Shown here: positions 1 to 8,723 of the stretch, piece by piece | Layout of the letters: each line of letters opens with the position of its first letter | How positions within the stretch are numbered: position 1 is the stretch's first letter | DNA from: an uncultured Bacteroidota bacterium | Lineage (GTDB): Bacteria > Bacteroidota > Bacteroidia > Chitinophagales > Chitinophagaceae | Assembly (NCBI GenBank): GCA_903881265.1 | Contig: CAIRSV010000270.1 | Coordinates: forward strand, 1-34,977 | DNA: 34,977 nt | Reading direction: 5' to 3' | Translations under genes and position numbers: made by a program | The notes under the pieces: model-generated | What the model was told of the DNA's origin: nothing | The model's input: only the letters and a program-made list of their open reading frames with translations | Database searches by the model: none

Positions 1-1103
1 ATTTTTGTATCGGCTGGCTTGTCTGTATTGGTATCAAAGAGTTTATTTTCTTCACCTGTTTCGCCAAGCGTCATGACAATCTTTGTTCGCTCAGCATGTG
101 GTTTCATTGTTTCGGTCGAGTAGGCACTTTGTGTATTTTTATATTCAAATCCGGTAGCGATAATGGTAACACTAATATGTTCACCTAAGTTGTCATCAAA
201 TCCGGTTCCGAAAATTACATCGCAATCTTCGCCGGCTTTTTCTTGAATATAGGCTTGTATCATTTCAACTTCATCCAACGTATGTTCGTGTACGCCATGA
301 GCCGAATTAATATTTAATAAAACCCATTTCGCTCCGTTAATATTATTATCATTTAGTAGCGGTGAATTCAATGCCAATTCGGCTGCTTCATACGCCCTGT
401 TTTCGCCTACGGCTGTGGCATTACCTAAAATGGCAACCCCACCATCACGCATCACTGTGCTCACATCGGCAAAATCAACTACGATATGTCCTTGTGAATT
501 AATAACATCGGTTATGCATTTTGTAGCTGTAGCCAGAATATCATCCGCGCGGCAAAATGCTTGTGACGCCGCAATATTTCCAAATTGATGACGTAGCTTA
601 TCATTTGAGATAACCAAGATGGTATCTACTTTTCCACGTAAGTCATTGATGCCCTCTTCGGCTTGTCTTTGTCTGCGTTTGCCCTCGTATGAAAAAGGGG
701 TCGTGACGATACCGACTGTCAGTATGCCTAGGTCTTTTGCAACCTTAGCAACTATTGGCGCAGCGCCTGTTCCGGTGCCGCCACCCATACCTGCTGTAAC
801 AAATACCATTTTGGTATTGTTCATCAGTAAATTTTCAATTTCATCGATACTTTCCTGACAGGCACGTTGACCTATTTCAGGGTTCGCACCAGCCCCAAGG
901 CCTTGTGTAAGTGATGGCCCGAGTTGTATTTTTGTAGGGACAGGGCTGCTATTTAGTGCTTTTTTATCTGTGTTGCAGACGATGAAGTCTACACCTTCCA
1001 GACCAAGGTTATACATGTAATTAACGGCATTACCGCCGCCGCCGCCAACACCAATTACCTTGATGATGTTTGCATTGTTTTGTGGTAGCTCAAATTGAAT
1101 CAT
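1..1103 (-). CDS. ftsZ: Cell division protein FtsZ (C-terminus outside window)
   Basis: Tubulin-like GTPase that polymerises into the cytokinetic Z ring at midcell. The ATG is at 1101-1103 and 367 codons are visible before the window edge. The N-terminus (MIQFELPQNNANI) leads into the nucleotide-binding GVGGGGNAVNYM segment, and the tubulin signature GGGTGTGAAP follows around residue 105. The N- and C-terminal globular domains appear complete; the visible end (ETGEENKLFDTNTDKPADTK) reads like the start of the disordered linker that leads to the C-terminal FtsA-binding peptide, which is not in view. It is the last dcw gene seen here, 46 bases downstream of ftsA, the usual order. No separate promoter was recognised in the short gap, so transcription from the upstream operon is likely. 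Confidence 0.97.
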   Translation of the reverse strand, partial: MIQFELPQNNANIIKVIGVGGGGGNAVNYMYNLGLEGVDFIVCNTDKKALNSSPVPTKIQLGPSLTQGLGAGANPEIGQRACQESIDEIENLLMNNTKMVFVTAGMGGGTGTGAAPIVAKVAKDLGILTVGIVTTPFSYEGKRRQRQAEEGINDLRGKVDTILVISNDKLRHQFGNIAASQAFCRADDILATATKCITDVINSQGHIVVDFADVSTVMRDGGVAILGNATAVGENRAYEAAELALNSPLLNDNNINGAKWVLLNINSAHGVHEHTLDEVEMIQAYIQEKAGEDCDVIFGTGFDDNLGEHISVTIIATGFEYKNTQSAYSTETMKPHAERTKIVMTLGETGEENKLFDTNTDKPADTK

Positions 1104-1149
1104 TTTTTTGAATTTTTGGGTTTTTTGAATTGGGTTTAGGTAAGTTAGT

Positions 1150-2709
1150 TTAGTTGTCTAGACGCTCATCATCGACGTTTTCAAACCAATGCAGCACAGT
1201 CGTTTTGACTGTACTAAACACGTCTTTAATTACTTTAGATCGTTCATTTATTTTTGTACCATGATGATCGGTTATAGCAATTGGTTGATTCGGGTTGGGC
1301 GCTTGGAATAAATTAGTTTGAATTTCTTGAACAGTATCTAATGTGAGTGTGTGTTCAGCGCTTGGATATAGATTAGATAATGAGTGATCATCTTCAGCCT
1401 GTCCAAATTCTTGCTGCAGTAATTCTTCAACACTAGGCTCGAACTTTTGTGTCATACTTGTGAAAGTACCAACAGCTTCAACGCTTTCAGGTAAATTATC
1501 TTCGGTATTGTTGGATGTAAATCGAAGTCTGTTATTTTCAAAATCGTCATAACCGCGAAGGATTAATCCGATACAAGTGGCATACATAGGTTTGAGTAAT
1601 TCTGTTGTATGTCCAGCTGCAAGATGTTCATTTGGAAGTCCAATGCGTGCATTCAATCCTGTGCGGAATTGTGTGAGCTGCATTAGATGTTTTAATTGAC
1701 TTCCTCCGCCGGTGAGTATGATACCACCGTGTAATTTATCTTGAAGATTTTGTTGCTTGATATGATAGACGACATATTCTAGAATTTCGTCCATGCGTGA
1801 CTGTATGATATGGGCTAAGTTCTTGGCAGAAATTTCTTTAGGTTGCTGTCCTTTTAAACCAGGAATCGTGATGAAAGCGTTTGGTTTTGCTTCGTCAGCT
1901 AATGCCATGCCGAACTGCACTTTCATTTGTTCAGCTTGCGATTTTAATACACCCAAACCTTGACGGATATCATTGGTAATATTGACGCCTGCAATTGGAA
2001 TTACCACAGTATGTTTTAACATCCCTTCATGAAATATAGCAAGGTCTGTGGTACCACCGCCGATATCAACGATGGCCACACCGGCTTCTAGATCTTCAGC
2101 ACACATTACTGCGGCAGCAGAAGCCAATGGTTGCAATACAAGATCTTTAGTAGATAAACCAGCGCGTGTTACACAACGATGAATATTTCTGATAGCGGTC
2201 TTGTCGCCCGTTACGATATGGAAGTTAGCGCCTGTCTTGATACCTGTCATTCCAATCACTTCTTTCATCGTAAGATTCGTGATAGCATCCACGGTAAAAT
2301 CCTGCGGTATGATATCAATGATTTGATCACCTGCTGGAAGGTAGGTTTTATACTGATCTTTAATCAGTGCTTCAATATCTTCTTTTTTGATTTCTTCTTC
2401 GATATTGGCAACCACTCTGTCTCCACGTGTCTGAATACTTTTGATATGATGGCCTGCAATACCCACATAGACTTCTTTGATAGTCAGACTTGGATTGCTT
2501 ACCATGCAATTAGTGAGTGCGATATTAATAGAGCGTATACATTCTTCGATGTTGAGTACCATCCCATGATTGACACCGCTGCTATCGGATTTTCCAAAGC
2601 CAAGGATTTCTAATTTGCCATATTCATTTTTACGTCCTGCGATGGCAACGATTTTGGTGGTTCCGATATCAAGACCAACAATGACCGGGTTTTCTTTTTG
2701 CATGTTCAT
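1150..2709 (-). CDS. ftsA: Cell division protein FtsA
   Basis: Actin-like ATPase that tethers FtsZ filaments to the inner membrane and recruits later divisome proteins. The phosphate-1 loop is seen near the N-terminus (VGLDIGTTKIVAIAG) and the adenosine motif near residue 335 (GGIILTGGGSQLKHL); the SHS2/1C insertion lies between. The folded core ends at about residue 385. The remaining ~130 residues are a polar, probably disordered tail that finishes in a likely amphipathic helix (VKTTVLHWFENV), the expected membrane-targeting element. At 519 residues it is about 100 longer than the E. coli protein, because of the tail. It lies 26 bases after ftsQ and 46 before ftsZ. Confidence 0.96.
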   Translation of the reverse strand: MNMQKENPVIVGLDIGTTKIVAIAGRKNEYGKLEILGFGKSDSSGVNHGMVLNIEECIRSINIALTNCMVSNPSLTIKEVYVGIAGHHIKSIQTRGDRVVANIEEEIKKEDIEALIKDQYKTYLPAGDQIIDIIPQDFTVDAITNLTMKEVIGMTGIKTGANFHIVTGDKTAIRNIHRCVTRAGLSTKDLVLQPLASAAAVMCAEDLEAGVAIVDIGGGTTDLAIFHEGMLKHTVVIPIAGVNITNDIRQGLGVLKSQAEQMKVQFGMALADEAKPNAFITIPGLKGQQPKEISAKNLAHIIQSRMDEILEYVVYHIKQQNLQDKLHGGIILTGGGSQLKHLMQLTQFRTGLNARIGLPNEHLAAGHTTELLKPMYATCIGLILRGYDDFENNRLRFTSNNTEDNLPESVEAVGTFTSMTQKFEPSVEELLQQEFGQAEDDHSLSNLYPSAEHTLTLDTVQEIQTNLFQAPNPNQPIAITDHHGTKINERSKVIKDVFSTVKTTVLHWFENVDDERLDN

Positions 2710-2735
2710 TTAATTTTAATTGTTTTGGGTGGGTT

Positions 2736-3692
2736 TTAATGAGTTGTTTTGTTTTTTGTCGAGGGCTTTTGTTTTTTGTCAATCTGTTTTTTAGTATCCT
2801 TTATTTTTTCATTGCGTGGTGTGTTAATTTTTTTAGGGCTCGATTGAAGTGACAATAGGTACTTGGCTTTTTGTTCTTTCGCTAATTCGATTTTTGCTTT
2901 CTCAATCGTTTTATTTATCAGTTCTTTCACGGCAGTATTTCTTCCAACCACCTGACGTGCAAATCGAAGATCGATTTCATTATATCTATTCAACTCAATG
3001 CTTGTCATGCCATGCTGATAGAAGGCTAGCAATCGTTTCATTTTGCTATCGAGATCATCCGCCGACCCTAGTTGTATGAGTTGGTTTCCTAGCGCAGGAA
3101 TCAATTCAATTTGATGTTGTTCATTGACATTAATCTGCGAAATCATTGTATTCCAAAATGGATCTGCTTGTACATAATCCGCTAGTTTAACTAGGTCGCT
3201 TTTTAATTTAATATCCTGTGTGGTATTGCTCAAATCTGGAGTAGTTACGACAGGTACTTTGGCAATATATTGATCTGATAATGCAATCGGATTCGCTTGC
3301 TCATCTAGGTAATAGGCACTATCACTGCTGTCATTTTGATTGATACGCACTACTGGTTTTCGTTGCGATATGCTGATATGAATCGTATGATTGGCTGTTA
3401 CATAAACCTCAGCATCTTGTACCCATTTATTGTCACGTATCTTGTTTTCAAGCATATTGATGTTTACATTGCGTAGGATAGATTTATTGACAACTATATG
3501 ATTGTCGTTAAAAAGTTTCAGGATATCATTTGTTGTAACAAAACTCAATTCCGTATTTGATATATCAACATAGATGCCATGAAGTTTCTCATCTTGTTTT
3601 GTTGTATTGGCAAACACAAACGCTCCCACAATACCCGGTATGGATAGCAAAAAGAGAATATTCCGTCCTATTTTTTGTATGCGGGGATTCAT
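2736..3692 (-). CDS. ftsQ: Cell division protein FtsQ
   Basis: Bitopic divisome protein linking early cytoplasmic components to the periplasmic FtsL/FtsB and FtsW/FtsI synthase complex. A short basic N-terminus is followed by one transmembrane segment (about residues 11-29, ILFLLSIPGIVGAFVFA). A POTRA-like region follows (roughly residues 35-115, with DNKWVQDAEVYVTANHTIHI, typical of FtsQ), then the FtsQ/DivIB beta domain. The C-terminal ~60 residues are lysine-rich and low in complexity. Its identity rests on this layout plus its place between murC and ftsA. The start codon lies one base after the murC stop, so translation is probably coupled. No ddl gene precedes it, unlike in E. coli. Confidence 0.9.
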   Translation of the reverse strand: MNPRIQKIGRNILFLLSIPGIVGAFVFANTTKQDEKLHGIYVDISNTELSFVTTNDILKLFNDNHIVVNKSILRNVNINMLENKIRDNKWVQDAEVYVTANHTIHISISQRKPVVRINQNDSSDSAYYLDEQANPIALSDQYIAKVPVVTTPDLSNTTQDIKLKSDLVKLADYVQADPFWNTMISQINVNEQHQIELIPALGNQLIQLGSADDLDSKMKRLLAFYQHGMTSIELNRYNEIDLRFARQVVGRNTAVKELINKTIEKAKIELAKEQKAKYLLSLQSSPKKINTPRNEKIKDTKKQIDKKQKPSTKNKTTH

Positions 3693-3693
3693 G

Positions 3694-5046
3694 TTATTTT
3701 TCGCTGAGGATTTGTTTTAAAGGTTCAATGATTGTATCAATGTCGCCGGCACCTGCTGTAATAAGTACCTGAAGTTGTGAAGCCTGTGCCCATTTCAATG
3801 TTGACTCTTTTGAAAGGATATGTCGATTATTCAGCGACATTTTATCAAGTATAATTTGACTGCTAACTCCTTCAAGCGGTAATTCTCTTGCGGGATAAAT
3901 ATCAAGTAATATCACTTCATCAGCAAGGTCTAAACTTTCAGCAAAACCTTCTGCAAAGTCTCTAGTGCGGGTAAACAAATGTGGTTGAAAGATGACAGAC
4001 ACTTTTTTGTCTTTGAATAATGTCTTTGCACTTGATATCAGCATCCTCAACTCTTCAGGATGATGCGCATAATCGTCGATATACACCACCTTCTCATTTT
4101 TGATGATGTATTCGAATCGTCGTTTTACACCGCTGAAATCAGCCACTGCTATTTTAGTTTTCTCAAAATCAATTTTCAGTAAATCACAAACAGCTAATGC
4201 AGCAACAGTATTTTCGATATTATGCATGCCGCCAACATTCAAGGTGAGTTCGCCAATCAATTTTTCTTCTTTGTTAAAATTGAATGTATAGCATCCGTTC
4301 TTCATGATGATATCTGATGCATAATATGTGGCTGCTTCATTTTGCAAGCTGTATGAAACTTTTTGTGGCGCGTTAAAATCTTTACTGTGTTGTAACCCGT
4401 GTTTGTATACTAATGTATCCGTAACCTGCGATATGAATTGAAGGTAGCATCGTTCCATTTCTTCGGCTGTTCCATAGATGTCTAAATGATCGGCATCCAT
4501 GGCTGTAACAACTGCAATGGATGGTTGTAATTTTAAGAAACTACGATCATATTCATCCGCTTCAATGACAGCACATGTATTTTCGCTGCTCCAATAATTT
4601 ACGCCATAATTACTTGAGATGCCTCCAAGAAACGCATTGCATCCATACTGAGTATGGCGCAGTATATGCGATATCAACGTGGAGATAGTGGTCTTGCCAT
4701 GTGTGCCAGCAACACAAATGGCTTGCATATGCTGTGAAATAGATTGCAGTATATCACTGCGTTTAACTACGTCGATTGAGCTGTGTTGATACCAAACCAA
4801 TTCCTTATGTGTGGCAGGAATAGCAGGTGTATAGACAACAAGATCCGCCTGCTGATTAATCATTGAAATGTTTTCTTCGAAATGAATGTCGATACCTTCT
4901 TGAATCAAGAGGTCGGTCAGTGGGGTAGGTGTCTTGTCGTATCCACTCACGTGTATCTTACGTTCGTTAAAAAACCTAGCCAATGCACTCATGCCGATAC
5001 CGCCGATACCGATAAAATAAACGCTATGTATATTTTCGAGATTCAT
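3694..5046 (-). CDS. murC: UDP-N-acetylmuramate--L-alanine ligase MurC
   Basis: Cytoplasmic ATP-dependent ligase that adds L-Ala to UDP-MurNAc, the first amino acid of the peptidoglycan stem peptide. The N-terminal Rossmann-like domain begins HSVYFIGIGGIGMSALA. The central Mur ligase ATP loop is AGTHGKTTISTL near residue 115. The C-terminal domain carries DDYAHHPEE and FQPHLFTRTRDF, both typical of MurC and separating it from MurD and MurE. At 450 residues it is of normal length. Its ATG overlaps the murG stop by one base (TAATG), indicating coupled translation. Confidence 0.97.
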   Translation of the reverse strand: MNLENIHSVYFIGIGGIGMSALARFFNERKIHVSGYDKTPTPLTDLLIQEGIDIHFEENISMINQQADLVVYTPAIPATHKELVWYQHSSIDVVKRSDILQSISQHMQAICVAGTHGKTTISTLISHILRHTQYGCNAFLGGISSNYGVNYWSSENTCAVIEADEYDRSFLKLQPSIAVVTAMDADHLDIYGTAEEMERCYLQFISQVTDTLVYKHGLQHSKDFNAPQKVSYSLQNEAATYYASDIIMKNGCYTFNFNKEEKLIGELTLNVGGMHNIENTVAALAVCDLLKIDFEKTKIAVADFSGVKRRFEYIIKNEKVVYIDDYAHHPEELRMLISSAKTLFKDKKVSVIFQPHLFTRTRDFAEGFAESLDLADEVILLDIYPARELPLEGVSSQIILDKMSLNNRHILSKESTLKWAQASQLQVLITAGAGDIDTIIEPLKQILSEK

Positions 5047-6152
5047 TAGTTCGCTATTTCAATTAGTTTGTTTGCAATTACGTCGTCCGCATTCGTCACT
5101 TTCATCTGACGAATATTGTGACACATTAGTTCACATTGTTTTTCATCAGTTAGAAGAATATGTATATTTTTTATTAGTTCGCTATTGGCTTCGTTATCTT
5201 TTATCATCAGCGCGGCATTACGTTTAACCAACGCCATTGCATTATGTGTTTGGTGGTCTTCACTGGCAAAAGGAAATGGTACAAATAGCACAGGTTTGCC
5301 CACGATGCACAATTCAGAAATGGATGAAGCCCCGGCCCTTGATACAATGATATCGGCTGCGGCATAGGCATAATCCATTTCACGGATGAATTCGAATACA
5401 CTGATTTGATCTTCATGGCCCTTGATTAATTCCTTAGCTGTTTGAAAAAATAAACTACCAGTCTGCCAAATTAGTTGCACCTTATTTTCTATAAAGAAGG
5501 ACAGATTTTTTGCGAGTGCTTCGTTGATACTTTTTGCACCCAAACTTCCGCCAAATGCAAAGACTGTCTTTTTGTGTTGATCTAGTTTGAAAAACTGCAG
5601 ACCTTCTGCCTTGGATATGTTGGCTTGCGTAATGCCTGAGCGCACTGGATTGCCTGTTTGTAGTATGTGTTCTTTTGGGAAAAATGAATCCATACCATCA
5701 TAGGCGACACAAATTGCGTTGGCTTTGCGCCCTAATATTTTATTGCTTTTGCCAGCAAATGAATTTTGTTCTTGAAGTAATGTGGCAATGCCTTTTAGTT
5801 GGGCCATATAAAGCACAGGGAAGCTTGCATATCCGCCGACACCTACAGCGACATCGGGTTTAAACTCATTGAGTATGGTATTCGCCTGTAAAAAACTTTT
5901 TACTAATTTAAATGGCAACGTTATATTCTTAAGCAGCGAACTCCTGTTGAACCCTGCGATGTCAAGTCCGAGTATGCGATAGCCTTCTTTCGGTACCTTT
6001 TCCATTTCCATTTTTCCCTTGGCACCGACAAACAAAATTTCACATGCAGGTTGCAAACGCTTCATAGCATTTGCAATTGCAATGGCCGGAAAGATATGCC
6101 CTCCGGTGCCACCACCTGCAATGATAATTTTTATGTTTTTCGTTCCTGTCAT
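5046..6152 (-). CDS. murG: UDP-GlcNAc--lipid I N-acetylglucosaminyltransferase MurG
   Basis: Peripheral inner-membrane glycosyltransferase (GT28, GT-B fold) that adds GlcNAc to lipid I to give lipid II. The N-terminal glycine loop IAGGGTGGHIFPAIAIA is at about residues 10-26, with the second G-loop FGGSLGAKSINEA near residue 195. The UDP-GlcNAc-binding stretch SRAGASSISEL continues into KPVLFVPFPFASEDHQTHNA near residues 275-310, a MurG hallmark. Length (368) is normal. It lies 21 bases after ftsW and overlaps murC by one base. Its substrate is made by MraY in the same operon. Confidence 0.97.
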   Translation of the reverse strand: MTGTKNIKIIIAGGGTGGHIFPAIAIANAMKRLQPACEILFVGAKGKMEMEKVPKEGYRILGLDIAGFNRSSLLKNITLPFKLVKSFLQANTILNEFKPDVAVGVGGYASFPVLYMAQLKGIATLLQEQNSFAGKSNKILGRKANAICVAYDGMDSFFPKEHILQTGNPVRSGITQANISKAEGLQFFKLDQHKKTVFAFGGSLGAKSINEALAKNLSFFIENKVQLIWQTGSLFFQTAKELIKGHEDQISVFEFIREMDYAYAAADIIVSRAGASSISELCIVGKPVLFVPFPFASEDHQTHNAMALVKRNAALMIKDNEANSELIKNIHILLTDEKQCELMCHNIRQMKVTNADDVIANKLIEIAN

Positions 6153-6173
6153 TTTTTTCGACCTACTTACTAT

Positions 6174-7346
6174 TTATTGTTCTTCTGAAATTTCTTGTAC
6201 TACTTTATCATCGTTTCCTTCTGTATTTTCAACAAATCTGCTGACACTTAATATGATGCCGATTGCTAGGCAGGTAAACCAAATGGATGAACCGCCCATA
6301 CTTACCAACGGCAAGGTTAAACCGGTAACAGGCAATAGGTTTACATTGACTGCCATATTTAGAAAGGCCTGAAATACGAGCGTGAAACTTAACCCTACGG
6401 CTAAGAACGCGCCAAAGGCAAAGGGGCATCTTCTGAATATGATAATGCTGCGCCATAAGAAAAGAAGATACAGAAACACCATGCCCAAACCCCCAAAGGC
6501 TAAGCCATATTCTTCAATAATTATTGAATAGATAAAATCAGAATAGGGGTGAGGAAGGAAATTTCGTTGTGTACTATTGCCAGGTCCAACACCTGTGATT
6601 CCGCCATTGGCTTGTGCAATTTTGGCTTGTTGCACTTGATAAGGCACATCATCTTTATCTGAGGAAAAAAAGTTTTTTATTCGAGCTTCCCAAGTCGTGG
6701 CACGTCCGAATCCTGTTATTTTTGATACAGTAAACAAAATGCCGAATAACAAAATGCCTGTTACTGCTAGTATAAGTAGATGTGACAATTTAATACGACC
6801 AATGAAAAATAACATACAGCAGGAGATGCCTATCATCACTGCTGTTGATAGATTGGCCATTGCAATTAATCCGCAAATGGCAATCAAGGGTAAGAATATA
6901 TTGATTGCAATTCGTTTAAAATTATCGAGATCATTTTGCAATCTAGATAATTGAAGAGCAAGAAACATAAACAAGCCTAACTTGGCTAGGTCAGAGGTTT
7001 GAAAGGTTAGATGAATGTATGGCAGTTCTATCCAGCGAGAACCTTCATTTAATGTCGTGCCAAAGAATAACGTATACAGAAGCAACGGAATACTTAAGGC
7101 AAACAAAAAGACAGCAATCTTAGAATAGATGACATAATTGACCTTGTGAGCAAAATATATAATCAGTATCCCTGCCATTAAAACGCCTAATTGTTTGATG
7201 AGGTAAATCTCTGTATGTCCCTTATGCATACGATAGGCGAGTGAACCGGTGGAACTATACACGGCCATCAAACTAATCAACGAGAGCACGATGACCACGC
7301 CCCAGATTATTTTATCGCCTTTTGTTCGTTTAAGTAGTTGTTCCAT
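6174..7346 (-). CDS. ftsW: Septal peptidoglycan glycosyltransferase FtsW (SEDS family)
   Basis: Polytopic SEDS-family peptidoglycan polymerase that uses lipid II at the septum together with FtsI. About ten hydrophobic segments are visible over 390 residues. Family motifs seen include GSRWIELP near residue 100, VGPGNSTQRNFLPHPYSDFIYSII with EEYG following (around residues 255-280), and NLLPVTGLTLPLVSMGG near residue 345. Both FtsW and RodA share these; placement between murD and murG in the dcw cluster decides for FtsW. It lies 12 bases after murD. The short acidic C-terminus (NTEGNDDKVVQEISEEQ) is cytoplasmic. Confidence 0.94.
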   Translation of the reverse strand: MEQLLKRTKGDKIIWGVVIVLSLISLMAVYSSTGSLAYRMHKGHTEIYLIKQLGVLMAGILIIYFAHKVNYVIYSKIAVFLFALSIPLLLYTLFFGTTLNEGSRWIELPYIHLTFQTSDLAKLGLFMFLALQLSRLQNDLDNFKRIAINIFLPLIAICGLIAMANLSTAVMIGISCCMLFFIGRIKLSHLLILAVTGILLFGILFTVSKITGFGRATTWEARIKNFFSSDKDDVPYQVQQAKIAQANGGITGVGPGNSTQRNFLPHPYSDFIYSIIIEEYGLAFGGLGMVFLYLLFLWRSIIIFRRCPFAFGAFLAVGLSFTLVFQAFLNMAVNVNLLPVTGLTLPLVSMGGSSIWFTCLAIGIILSVSRFVENTEGNDDKVVQEISEEQ

Positions 7347-7358
7347 GTTTGTAATTTC

Positions 7359-8699
7359 TTAAAGTGCTTTTACAGTTGATTTAAATTGTTCGCCCCTGTC
7401 TTCGTAATTTTTAAATAAATCAAAGCTGGCGCAAGCAGGTGAGAGAAGAACACAATCACCTGTTTCGGCTAATGAATAGGCAGCGCGAACAGCATCTTCA
7501 ATGCGGTTGGTGTCTACAATTTCAATCATACCATCGAAAAAAGTATGAATAGGTGTATTGTCCATACCTAGACATACAATGGTTTTCACTTTCTCATTCA
7601 CTAGATCCCTAATTTCGTTATAGTCATTGCCTTTATCAATGCCACCTAAAATAAGGATGGTTGGTTTCGTCATGCTTTCTAATGCATACCATACGCTGTT
7701 GAGGTTAGTGGCCTTACTGTCGTTAATAAATTCAATACCTCTAATGGTGGCTACGCTCTCCATTCGATGTTCGATAGCAGTAAAGGTCTTCAGACATTCA
7801 CGAATGCTAGCATCTCGTATTTCAGCTACGCGCGCTGAAATACCTGCTGCCATGGAGTTGTATTGATTATGTTTGCCTTTCAATGAAAGCTCGTTGATCG
7901 ATATAGAAAATGGTTCGCCATTGACTTTGATGACCAGTTCGTTTTGATTGAGAAAGGCTCCATCTCCTTTAAGTTGTTCGTTCATTGTGAAGAAAAGAGT
8001 TTTTGAATTGATTGGGTTATCGTGTAAAAATTGTTGTATCGTTGTATCGTCCTTGCAAAGGATGAGGTAATCATCCTCCTCTTGGTATTTTGTGATGTTG
8101 AATTTAGCTTGTGTGTATTTCGCAAAATCATAATCGTATCTATCTAAATGGTCGGGCGTGATATTCATAATGACTGCGATGTCGGGTCGGAACGATTGGA
8201 TATCATCGAGTTGAAAACTGCTGATTTCCATTACATACCACTCGGTTGGTTTCACTACGATTTGTCGTGCGAAACTGTTACCGATATTGCCGACCACTGA
8301 GACATCGTACCCCGCTTTTTCGAAAATGTAATAGGCAAGACTTGTGGTGGTAGTCTTGCCATTACTGCCTGTGATACAAAGAATTTTGCTTTCACCTTTA
8401 TATCGAAAGGCGAATTCAATTTCGCTAATCACAGAAATTCCTTTAGCACGAATTTTTTTCATGATATCCGCCTTCTCAGGAATGCCAGGACTTTTTATAA
8501 TTTGTTGCGCATCTAAGATCAGGTCTTCGGAATGCTGTCCTTCTTCGAATGGAATATGATGTTGTTGAAGTTCTATCTTATACTTTTCAGGAATAAGCCC
8601 TCTGTCGCTCACGAACACAGAAATACCGCGCTGCTTTGCAAGCAAGGCTGCTCCTGTTCCGCTTTCGCCACTTCCTAATATGATGAGATTAAATTCCAC
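7359..8699 (-). CDS. murD: UDP-N-acetylmuramoylalanine--D-glutamate ligase MurD
   Basis: Cytoplasmic Mur ligase that adds D-Glu to UDP-MurNAc-L-Ala. The N-terminal domain starts NLIILGSGESGTGAALLAK, the ATP loop is ITGSNGKTTTTSLAYY near residue 110, and the central domain has VVGNIGNSF and MEISSFQLDD, both diagnostic of MurD. The C-terminal domain has EFINDSKATN and LILGGIDKGNDY, then LLSPACASFDLFKNYEDRG near the end, again MurD-specific. Length 446 is normal. It is 24 bases downstream of mraY and 12 upstream of ftsW. Confidence 0.97.
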   Translation of the reverse strand: MEFNLIILGSGESGTGAALLAKQRGISVFVSDRGLIPEKYKIELQQHHIPFEEGQHSEDLILDAQQIIKSPGIPEKADIMKKIRAKGISVISEIEFAFRYKGESKILCITGSNGKTTTTSLAYYIFEKAGYDVSVVGNIGNSFARQIVVKPTEWYVMEISSFQLDDIQSFRPDIAVIMNITPDHLDRYDYDFAKYTQAKFNITKYQEEDDYLILCKDDTTIQQFLHDNPINSKTLFFTMNEQLKGDGAFLNQNELVIKVNGEPFSISINELSLKGKHNQYNSMAAGISARVAEIRDASIRECLKTFTAIEHRMESVATIRGIEFINDSKATNLNSVWYALESMTKPTILILGGIDKGNDYNEIRDLVNEKVKTIVCLGMDNTPIHTFFDGMIEIVDTNRIEDAVRAAYSLAETGDCVLLSPACASFDLFKNYEDRGEQFKSTVKAL

Positions 8700-8723
8700 T
8701 TGTTTTTTTATTGCTTATTTTTT

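Noticed and set aside
2179..2613. 144-codon open frame on the plus strand inside ftsA
   Set aside because: Antisense to well-conserved FtsA sequence, no family resemblance, cysteine- and histidine-rich composition typical of a shadow frame.
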